A stretch of 64,000 nucleotides of DNA from positions 7,365,534 through 7,429,533 of the forward strand of contig CM036244.1 in assembly GCA_020698575.1 (NCBI GenBank), in the 5' to 3' direction. Position numbers and translations under genes: made by a program. The notes below the pieces were generated by a model. That model worked only from the letters and a program-made list of their open reading frames with translations. It was not told where the DNA came from and ran no database searches. How positions within the stretch are numbered: the first letter of the stretch is position 1; every line of letters starts with the position of its first letter. The stretch comes from Bostrychus sinensis. Taxonomy: Eukaryota > Chordata > Actinopteri > Gobiiformes > Eleotridae. Shown piece after piece: positions 28,201-39,300 of this stretch.

Positions 28201-31200
28201 GATAAAAATACTCATTTAGACTTGTTTTAAAGTAACTATTCTCACATGTAAGCTAAGTATGGAAGTAGTAATAGTAAAGTCTGTTCTGTGCACTAACTGG
28301 AGTCTCGTCTGTCTCTCTGTCACAGTGTGTGGTGTACTGTCATGGCGGCCGCATCGGCTTTTACCAGGGAGACATCCGCCTCCTCCCTGACGACATGAAG
28401 GCTCTACGGCCGACCATTTTCCCAGTGGTGCCTCGACTTCTCAACCGCATGTATGATAAGGTAAAGGGACAACAAATACAAATACAAACACGGGCTACCA
28501 ACCAGGAATCCAGCATGGCTCAAATTACTCATGGGTTTTTATCGAATAGATTTTCAGCCAGGCGAACACTCCGGTGAAACGCTGGCTCCTCAACTTCGCT
28601 GCAAAGAGAAAAGGAGCAGAGGTCAGCCGAGGGGTCATCCGCAGCGACAGCATCTGGGACAAAATCTTCTTCAGCAAGATACAGGTAATGACTCAACATT
28701 CAGGGAATTATCAGCTTTGTTTTCAACAAAGTACAGCTGCTCTAAGAATTATTCAATCCCCTAAAGATTTTCAGTATTTATCAATTAAAGATTTTGGTTA
28801 CACTTCATTAACCATCAACTAAGTGCTAATTAGCGTAGCAGTTAGTGGGTTAATTAGCTCTTTATTGGTAATTATAAAGCATTTATTAATCCCTTATTTT
28901 GTGTAACCATATTCTACAACAAATTTGCAACTAACAAACATATTCCTCTTAATAAACTCATAATTACTGCTTATTAGTTGGAAGTAAGGAAGTTGTTGGA
29001 CATAAATTATGATCTTAATAAGATTTTTGTGGTACAATTCCCTAATAATTATTAAGATCATAATTTATGTCCAACAACTCCCTTACATTCCTCTAATGAG
29101 CAGTACTTATGAGGTTATTGAGAGGAAATTGTTATTTAGTTGCTAATTAGTTGTAGAATATGGTCACACAGAATAAGTGATTAATAAGTGCTTTATAATT
29201 ACCTTTTAAGAGCTAATTAACCGCTAACTAGCATAATAATTAGCCCTTGGTTAAGGGTTAATAGGTGGATTTTAAACTAAAGCGTTACCAAGATTTTTTA
29301 AGAAGACTAAAAGATGCTGAGATGCTGTGTCCTTCTCAGTCTCCAGATTTAATTCCCACAGAAGTGTCGCGTTTTCCTGGCCAGCGTTTTTGTGTAAACA
29401 GGTCCTAAATGCAACAAACATCACTGAGCTAGAGGCTTTTGCAGGTGAACAATACTGCTCATGGGCAAGATCTTCCATTCACATCATTACAGTGTCTTTT
29501 GAGATGAGGGGGTTGAACCACTGGTCTTGTAAAAAAGCAGATTTCTGATATGATCTGTGTTTTGTTTTGTCTGTGAAGGCCAGTCTTGGAGGGAGATTGA
29601 GGATGATCATCACTGGAGCAGCACCAACGTCTCCCTCTGTCCTGGGCTTCCTCAGAGCAGCGCTGGGATGCCAGGTAAAATATAAACATTAACATAAAAA
29701 AGTGGACAGACAATATTAATATTAATCAGTTCAAAGGTCCTAAATGTCACTTAAGCTGGCCTTGAATAACGGCTTTGTATACGATATACTTAAAGCTTGT
29801 TGATGCTTGTAAACTATAATCTTATACTGATATAAAATGTTCAGAAGTGGGAAGCCAAAAATTGTACAGTGTCGAGTATTTGTGTTTTTACTTCAAAATA
29901 GTATTACTCAAGTAAAAGTAAAAAAGTATTTGGTTGATGTTGTCTGATTTTAGTATTTATTGATGGAATCAGACAGACAAAACATTCTGGTCCGGGCTCG
30001 ACCATGCCCGACCGCCTCTCTGGTGCCGGAAGTTAATTTCCCCATTCATTTTTCCCACAGACTTTTTGGAAAATCTGTATTTTAACAGTTTAAAAGCTTG
30101 ATGGAGTAACTATAGGGTAACTCATGACCATAGCCTTTTTATAAGTTTTAGATAACTTTTTGGATTGAAAGTCAGAGCTGATTAGCCTTCATCAAGCTTT
30201 TAAAGATACTGGAAGCAGCATGCCCTCTACTGGTTTAAAAATGGCACTGCAGTAAATTGAAACTATGGTCTTTCCACTTTTCTGATTGGACGATCAGCAC
30301 TGCACGGTTTTAGAACCAAAACAAAAAATGTAAACATAAACAGCTTGGGCATTATGTAATTTTTTTTTAATTATTATTATTGTGAATAAATCAGCTGTAC
30401 TATTGTTATCAGTGAAACTTATATTTGATTTGAACATGTTTACCTCATATCTTGGGACACATGTGGATCATTTTTATGAAATATAAAAACATATATGGCT
30501 CATAACACCTTTAAACTGTTGATATAAAGATAAAATGAATGGGAAATTTACTTCTGGCACCAGAGGAGGGGGCGGCCACTGTTAAGCTCCATTTCCAAAT
30601 AATAAAAAAATAAATAAATAAATAAAGTCCTCCCTCTTTTTCATAACATAAAACTTTTGAAACCAATAGATAGTTAAAATGTAAAATTAAAATGTATAAG
30701 TCATGTACAAGTAAAAAGTTATGTATGTTGTGTATTATTATTTACTCATTACTACCCACATCTGACAAAGTAACAGACATATAGACATATACAGAATATA
30801 TTCAGTATAGATATATGCTCTATAGATGACCCCCTTTATCTCGAGCACACAGCTTTGTAGTAGTCACCGTTGTTATTTACGCTCTGGCGGTGTTTTTGCG
30901 GCAGGTTTACGAGGCGTACGGTCAGACAGAGTGCACGGCCGGCTGCACCTACACCACTCCCGGAGACTGGACCCCAGGTAACGTTTACATAACTCACAGC
31001 TCTTATCTGCTGTGGCCCACTTACAGAACCCACGTCCTGGTCTGAAGTCCAGACGTCCCGATGGAGGAGTTGAGTCATGAGAAGTTTTAATATCAGTTGT
31101 GAAAGGTGGAAGAAGTACGGTTACTTCAAAACAATATTATCACTTGGTTAAAAGTAACAAGTAAAAGTTATTACAAACACAATTATTAAGTTAAGTATTT

Positions 31201-33258
31201 AAAGAAAAGTATTTGCAAGCACAGTGGAATCTACTATCACTACGACTACTACTACTACTACTACTATGACAATGATGACTTGAATTACTCCACTGCAGAA
31301 AAGCCAGTTATTGTAGGGGAGAGAGGTAGTAATAGTAGTACTACTGATAGTGGTAGTAGAAATAGTAGCAGTAGAAATAGTAGTGGTAGTTGCAATAGTA
31401 GTAAGTAGTAGTCATAGTTGTAGTAAAAATAATAATGGTAGTGGTAGGTACTAGTATAGTAGTGATAGTTGTGGCAATAGTAGTAGTGGTAGTAGTAGTA
31501 GTAGTAGTTAAAGTAGTAATTATAGCTGTGGTAATAGTAGAGATAGTGGTGATAGAAGTAGCAGAAATAGGGGTGGTAGGAATAGTAGCAGTAGTAATAG
31601 CAGTAGTAGTGGTAGTTGTGGTAGAAGTAGTTGTATTAGTAGTAATAGTAATAGTAATAGTAGTAACAGTAGTCGAAACAGTAGTGGTAGTAGTAAAAGT
31701 AGTAGTGATAGTTGTGGCAGAAATAGTAATGGTAATCGAAAAAGTAGCAGAAAGTTGGAGTAGTAGTAGTGGTGGTAGTTGTAGTAGGTAGCAGTAGCAT
31801 TTGTGGTAATAGTAGTAGTAGTAGTAGTAAAAGTATTAGTGATAGTTGGATAGTTAGGTAAAAATAGTTGCATTAGAAGTAATAGAAATAGTAGAAGTAG
31901 TAGTAGAAATGGTAATTGCAATAGTTTTTTGTTTGTTTGTTTTTTGTTTTGTTTTGTTTTTTGTTTTTTAGTTGGTAGTTTATTTTGGTCACAACTATGA
32001 CAAAATTAGTACAGATACATTTATAACAGATTACTTGTCGTACATTCTTACTAACAGACAGAAAAGGTGTAGACTGAAGCTCAACCTTGTTTTCCCGACC
32101 CTTAATACTTCACTTAACAGAACAACAGCTCTTAATAAAACCAAACATTACAAAGAAAACAAGATAATTATCTGCACACACAGACTAACACTCATACTTT
32201 GTGTATCTACTTAACGCCACTTTTGAATGTTTTTTTAAGGTGGTAGTAATAGTAGTAGTAGCAGTAGTAGTAGTAGAAATAGTATACAATTTCAGTTCAG
32301 TTTTATTTATATAGCCCAATATCACAACCAAACATAAACAATAACTAAACCTATTCTTAGATCTTTCTTCTCTTAAGGAAAAACACCTAAAAAACCCAGC
32401 TATGGGGAAAAAAAGAAGAAACAATATGGAGCACTTATTTAATGACCACTCCCAGGACGGACAGGATATAAATGAGTCTAGGAGTTAAATAAAGTCCATC
32501 TATAGGCTCATAGTACAGCCTAGTGATAGTAGTAGTACAATAAGTAGTAGTAGTAGTAGTAGTAGTAGTGTACCTATAAATTACAAGCTATCTTTCCCTG
32601 TTTGGCGTCTTGTGCCTTATCAGGTCTGTCTCTAATAAACCCTGACAGAGTTTAAAGTGGGACACAGCAGAGCGGCAGAAGCTTTGGGGCATGTTTCATC
32701 GTTGGCACTGAAACAAAAACAACACACAAAAAAAATGGGTGGAGAGTAAAAGAGCGCAAATGTTTGTGCCTGGGTCGACGTCTTTGTGCCTGACTGTAAT
32801 AACATGCTCGTGCAACATGTTATTGTCCCGCCACCTTCGAGGCATAACTGACTCTGGCAGATGTCAAAAACCAGTCTGAGTTGTTTAATTAAGAAAATAC
32901 CGGCGCCAAACTTTGTTATCAAATGTTACACGAAGTTGAAGTTGAAGTTGCATGAATAGCTGTTGGATACTATTAGTTTATTAAGGCTACAATTAGTTTA
33001 TTCATTTACATACATGTTTGTTTGTTATTTTGTATTCTTCTTAATAAAAAAAAACAAATTAAATACTAAATAAAATCTACTACTACTACTACTACTAATA
33101 ATAATAATAATAATGCATTTTATTTATATTGTACTTTACATTTAGGAACAAATCTCAGTGTACTACAGAAGAAACTTAAAAACACAAACACAAAAAAATG
33201 GAAACAATATTATTATTAGTAGTAGTAATTATAGTAGTAATAGTAGTAAGAGTAGTAC

Positions 33259-33307
<49 letters not shown>

Positions 33308-36300
33308 AGTGGTAGTGGCAGTAGTAGTGGCGGTAGTAATTGTAGTAGCGGCAGTAGTAGTAGTAATTGTAGTAGCGGCAGTAGTAGTAATTGTAGTAGT
33401 AGTAGTAATTGTAGTAGTAGTAGTAATTGTAGTGGCAGTAGTAGTGGCAGTAGTAGTAGTAATAGTAGTAGTGGCAGTAGTAGTAGTAGTATTAGCAGTA
33501 GCAGTAGTAGTAGTAGTATTAGCAGTAGCAGTAGTAGTAGTAGTATTAGCAGTAGCAGTAGTAGTAGTAGTATTAGCAGTAGCAGTAGCAGTAGTAGTAG
33601 TAGTATTAGCAGTAGCAGTAGTTGTAGTAAGTATAGTAGTAATAGTAGTAGTAATTATAGTAGTAGTAGTAGTAGTAATTCTCTACTGGCATTGGCACAG
33701 TGATTTAGCTTTTAATGCAATATTTATTTTTAAATAAGGTAAACATAGAAATGACTCGTAATGAGATGGAGCAGGATTGTTTTTATTTGTGTTGGCTCGG
33801 CTCAGTACCTGAGGTTTGTCCAAGCTCGTGCTCGTCTGTAAACACTGACTGCAGGAAGAGCGGCGGGACGTCCAGGGACAGGAAAGATAGCCACTCCAGA
33901 GCTGGCGCCAACTGCTTACGAAACAAAACAGCAGAAAAAATAAAAGAAAACAGAAAGAAAAATGAGAAGCAAAGCACAAATCTGACATTAAATGGAATAA
34001 AAAACTGTGGGTTGTCACCATTCCTTGTCTGTGTCTCTCTTCCTGCCACATCTGGCCTTAACATCAACTTTGCCTGTGTCCTTCCATTTCCTGATTACCA
34101 CCTTAAATACCTTTTCTCATTATTGACTGCACCTGTCTATGAAGTTCAAGGCTTAACTCACTAATCTAACAAGTTTTGTGTTGCAAGTAATCCATTTTGA
34201 GAAGTTACATGCGTTCAAATCAGCAAACTTATAACGATGCCCAAACTTTTGCACAGACATTTTATTCATATTTCATTTAATTTCATTCACCTAAATACCG
34301 CTACACTAAAAATGGTTGTTAGGAAAACACCTCAGAACTCAGATGTCACTAGTAAATGAATGACATACCTCTGTGATGTTTTTTTGTGAAGATAGAGTAA
34401 ATGATTTTGCAAACTCAGGAGGGGTAGCCAAACTTTGACTGTAACTTTTCATACTCAAGCAGTGGGCCTTTAACTTTAACTTCTGTTTACTTTAAATCCA
34501 CCTGATCCCAGGAAATGAAGCTGACTCATGTTGTGATCTTGGGAATTTACTCAGAGTCAGATAAAAGCGTTATAGAGCCAGCCTTAAACATTACACCAAC
34601 AATGATATCATAAATGTCTTTTTTACTTTACAAACAGGCACCAGGGTTTGGCTTTACTCAGTGACTTGTGACTTTTCTGAAGCAGACTTTATTATTGTAA
34701 ATCATTTAGCCAGCAGTTTAAAATCCCATTTATTGTTTTAAGGCCAACAGGCCGTGCCTTTGTTTTAGGAATCAACAAATGATTATTCAGAAAATAAATA
34801 AAAGAACAACTGACTTCATTCAGTTCAGCTTATGGCTCTGCAGCAGTGTAAGGCAGGGTTTCTGTTCATCCTGCTGCTCTATAGACGATCAGTGGGTCCC
34901 AACCTTTTTGGTTTTGTGTACCCCTGGACCTGATTTTGTCCTGGTTTGGACCCAGCTTAGTCCTGGTTTAGTTTTCACTTAGTTCTGGTTTTAGGCATAG
35001 TTTAGTCCTGGTTTAGTTTTAGTTATTTCTGGCTTTAGGCATGGATTAGACTTGGTTTAGACCGAGTTTAGTTCTGGTTTAGACCTGGTTTATTCCTGGT
35101 TGAGTTCTGGTTTTAGGCCCGGTTTAGTCCTGGTTTTGACCCAGCTTAGTCCTGGTTTAGTTTTAGTTTAGTTCTGGTTTAGTCGAGATTTTGTCCAGTT
35201 TTAGTCCTGGTTTAGTCTTGGTTTAGTTGTGGTTTTAGGAATTGTTTAGTCCTGGTTTTGTCCAGTTTTAGTTCTGGTTTAGTCCTAGTTTAGTCCTGGA
35301 TTTGTCCTGGTTTAGTCTAGGTTTTGTCCAGTTTTAGTCCTGGTTTAGTCCTAGATTAGTCCTGGTTTAGTCTAGGTTTTGTCCAGTTTTAGTCCTGGAT
35401 TAGTCTTAGTTTAGTTCTGGTTTAGTCAAGATTTTGTCCAGTTTTAGTCCTGGTTTAGTCTTGGTTTAGTTGTGGTTTTAGGAATTGTTTAGTCCTGGTT
35501 TAGTCCTAGTTTAGTCCTGGATTTGTCCTGGTTTAGTACTGGATTTGTCCAGTTTTAGTCCTGGTTTAGTCCTAGTTTAGTCCTGGATTAGTTCTGGTTT
35601 AGTCTAGGTTTTGTCCAGTTTTAGTCCTGGTCTTGGTTTAAACAACCATTTCAGTTCAGAAGTGGTTTTCTTTGAACAGCTTTTTCAACAGTTGAATTCA
35701 GATTTAATAAAGTCTTAATAATGTCCTAAATCCTAAAAACAAACACGCCCTGATGACCTTTTGTAAGCTGTGTTTGTTGTGACAGAGACAGAGCCTGGAT
35801 GACAGACACGCTACAGATCAAACTATGCTTTTGTGCAGTATATTCCAGGTTTATACAGTGCTTTATGTGAACGCATTAGTGAAGCATAAGTGAAGCCGTG
35901 TTGACCTAGTTTGAACTTGCATAACACATTGTTGTTTCTAATCTTTCTAATCCAAACAAAATTATTTTTCTGAATTGGACAAACCCATTACGCCACTGTG
36001 GTCTGTGTCTGGGCCTGCAGCTACTAAGACAGTGAAAACTAACACACAGAGAGGACTTACTAACTTTAAAATACAGCGCAGCACCTCCCCCTACTGTCCA
36101 TTTGTTATACTTTAGCACTGTGGCTCTCAAACACTGGGTTCGGAAATAAATGTGAAGACTTTAATTAGCTCTACAAACAAATCTATTAGTTTAACAGAAA
36201 AACAAGAAGAATCTTTATAGCTAGAACAACAAAGGGGCACTTAAGTGGACAAAATTAATGAGAAAGTGACCAAAATTTGCATTAAATGGGAATTTAAAGA

Positions 36301-39300
36301 AAGGAATTGCAGTAAAAACATGTCATAGAAAGACCAAACATACAAAAATTTGAATTGGACTGTAAACCAGACCTGGAAGTTGGGTCAAGTTTCCTTTTGC
36401 CAATCAAAAAAAAAAAAAGGGGTCCCAAGTAAAAAGAAGAAACTCTTATTTTATGACATAAGGAGTATATTAAGTTTGCCTACCATTTGCAAACAAACTA
36501 AGAAAAAGCTAGACATTAAATATGATTTTATTTTCTTCTTTTCTCATGGTATAGGTCACGTCGGGGCCCCACTGCCATGTAACCTCATCAAACTGGTGGA
36601 CGTCCCAGAGAAGAACTACTTTGCCTCGAAGGGAGAGGGAGAGGTAAGAAAATGTATCTATAAATAAGATATTTAAATATATTTGCACAGGGTTAGGCCT
36701 GGTGTGATGTGGCAGGTTTACAGATCAGACGTCAACACACGTCTGAAATATTTGATTGTATTTGACTAAAGAGTAGATGCAATGATTACATTGTTGATAT
36801 AAAGAAGTACGGCAGAAGTAATGCAGCCAGATAGAAAAGACTTTTATTTTTTGGTCTTTTGGTTTTTACCTGGTTTAGCCCTGGCTTAAACCTGGTTAAG
36901 TTCTGGTTTAATCTAGATTTCCATTTTTAGTCCTGATTTAGTGCTAGATTAGTCCTATAATAGTCCTGGGTTTGTCCTGGTTTAGTCTAGGTTTTGTCCA
37001 ATTTTAGCTCAGCTTAAACCTGGTTTAGGCCTGGTTTAGACCTGGTTAAGTCCAGTTCTAGTCCTGGTTTAGTCCAGGTTAAATCCAGTTCTAGTCCTGG
37101 TTTAGTCCAGGTTATGTCCAGTTCTAGTTCTGGTTTAGTCCAGAATAAGTCCAGTTCTAGTTCTGGTTTAGTCCAGGTTATGTCCAGTTCTAGTCCTGGT
37201 CTAATCCCGGATAACACCAGGTCTAGTCCTGGATTAGTCCAGGTTAAGTCCAGTTCTAGTTCTGGTTTAGTCCAGAATAAGTCCAGTTCTAGTTCTGGTT
37301 TAGTCCAGGTTATGTCCAGTTCTAGTCCTGGTCTAATCCCGGATAACACCAGGTCTAGTCCTGGATTAGTCCAGGTTAAGTCCAGTTCTAGTTCTGGTTT
37401 AGTCAAGGATAAGTCCAGTTCTAGTCCTGGTTTAGTCCAGGTTATGTCCAGTTCTAGTCCTGGTCTAATCCCGGATAACACCAGGTCTAGTCCTGGATTA
37501 GTCCAGGTTAAGTCCAGTTCTAGTTCTGGTTTAGTCCAGGATAAGTCCAGTTCTAGTTCTGGTTTAGTCCAGGATAAGTCCAGTTCTAGTCCTGGTTTAG
37601 TCCAGGTTATGTCCAGTTCTAGTGCTGGTCTAATTCCGGATAACACCAGGTCTAGTTCTGGTTTAGTCCAGGATAAATCCAGTTCTACTCCTGGTTTAGT
37701 CCAGGTTAAGTCCAGTTCTAGTCCTGGTTTAATCCAGGTTAAGTCCAGTTCTAGTTCTGGTTTAGTCCAGGATAAGTCCAGTTCTAGTCCTGGTTTAGTC
37801 CAGGTTAAGTCCAGTTCTAGTCCTGGTTTAATCCAGGTTAAGTCCAGTTCTAGTTCTGGTTTAGTCCAGGATAAGTCCAGTTCTAGTCCTGGTTTAGTCC
37901 AGGTTAAATCCAGTTCTAGTCCTGGTTTAGTCCAGGTTAAGTCCAGTTCTAGTCCTGGTTTAATCCAGGTTAAGTCCAGTTCTAGTTCTGGTTTAGTCCA
38001 GGTTAAGTCCAGTTCTAGTCCTGGTTTAATCCAGGTTAAGTCCAGTTCTAGTTCTGGTTTAGTCCAGGATAAGTCCAGTTCTAGTCCTGGTTTAGTCCAG
38101 GTTAAATCCAGTTCTAGTCCTGGTTTAGTCCAGGTTAAGTCCAGTTCTAGTCCTGGTTTAATCCAGGTTAAGTCCAGTTCTAGTTCTGGTTTAGTCCAGG
38201 TTAAGTCCAGTTCTAGTCCTGGTTTAATCCAGGTTAAGTCCAGTTCTAGTTCTGGTTTAGTCCAGGTTAAATCCAGTTCTAGTCCTGGTTTAGTCCAGGT
38301 TAAGTCCAGTTCTAGTCCTGGTTTAATCCAGGATAAGTCCAGTTCTAGTCCTGGTTTAGTCCAGGTTATGTCCAGTTCTAGTCTTGGTTTAATCCAGGTT
38401 AAGTCCAGTTCTAGTCCTGGTTTAATCCAGGATAAGTCCAGTTCTAGTTCTGGTTTAGACCTGGTTAAGTCCAGTTCTAGTCCTGGCTTAGTCTTGGTTT
38501 AGTCCAGGATTAGACTTGGTTTACTCCTGGTTTTGCCCATATTTTAAGACAAATATTTTTGAAGGTGGTACCAGATGTGAAAAGTGTGAGAATTACTGAT
38601 AAAGTAAATACATTTATTTTTTATATTTAGTTATAGCAAGTGTTAGGGTTCACCTGCAAAAAAACTAGACCTTAAAACATTTGTCTCGCTCCCACTGGTT
38701 TGTCTACACCACTGTCAACATTAAATCAAGAGCTGCTGATAATACAGAGAAACTAATTCTTGCTTATTAAATAGAAAAAGAAGTAAAATGAGGAGAAACA
38801 TTAGCAAAGCAATGTTGTATGAGGTGGAGATAACAGTGTGCTAGACTCAGACGTTGTACATGATGTAAAATAGTAAAATAGAACTTTGTAGATTTATTCC
38901 TGTGTTTTATTTTTCCTTCAGGTTTGTGTGAAGGGACCAAACGTGTTCAAGGGCTACCTCAAAGACCCAGAGAGAACGGCCGAGACTCTGGACCCAGACG
39001 GCTGGCTTCACACTGGGGACATCGGCAAATGGTTACCGGTATGTGCACAGTTCACAGACATAATAAAAAAACACAATTTAAAGGATAAAGTAATACTATA
39101 TGTGTAATTTTTAAGATCTTTTTCCAGCCTTTTGGTCTTTGTGTCTTTGTCCCATGCTCTACCCCTGCACTGGTCTTAGTCTCAGCTAATAATAAAAAAG
39201 CCTTAGTTTGGTTTTGACTTTTCTAACCATCATTTATCTCCACCAGAACGGCACACTAAAGATCATCGACAGAAAGAAGCACATCTTTAAGTTGGCGCAG

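Larger units (their letters stand above)
20173..28325. other. acsl6 intron W8-W9 (8.1 kb, mostly repeats)
   Basis: It contains 11-bp-motif arrays in both orientations (20480-24390), interrupted by a hAT element (21345-21666). A TIR element (24433-25208), a (GAAT)n run near 25256 and the ACT trinucleotide array (26085-28160) follow. I found no second gate-domain exon. Confidence 0.8.
28685..30904. other. acsl6 introns W10-W11 and W11-W12
   Basis: They hold a palindromic MITE (28794-29291) and, after exon W11, an element with inverted ends (about 30009-30578) that encloses a repeat also present at 52060-52370. Confidence 0.65.
30978..36554. other. acsl6 intron W12-W13
   Basis: It contains AGT-type trinucleotide arrays (31325-31920, 32240-32285, 32520-32570, 33205-33690) and a GGTTTAG-oriented 11-bp-motif array (34920-35640). 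The remainder (33740-34900, 35650-36550) is AT-rich with transposon-like fragments and no gene. Confidence 0.75.

Noticed and set aside
33158..33737. Ser-rich and Val-rich open frames of about 180 codons
   Set aside because: They are translations of the AGT trinucleotide array.
33715..34164. 149-codon + frame and overlapping minus frames
   Set aside because: It is low-complexity intronic sequence with no recognisable domain, between two acsl6 exons.
37114..38502. 462-codon open frame of SSSSPGLVQVK-type repeats
   Set aside because: It lies within a 33-bp tandem array in an acsl6 intron, is open on both strands because the unit is a multiple of three, and has no start context or flanking gene signals.
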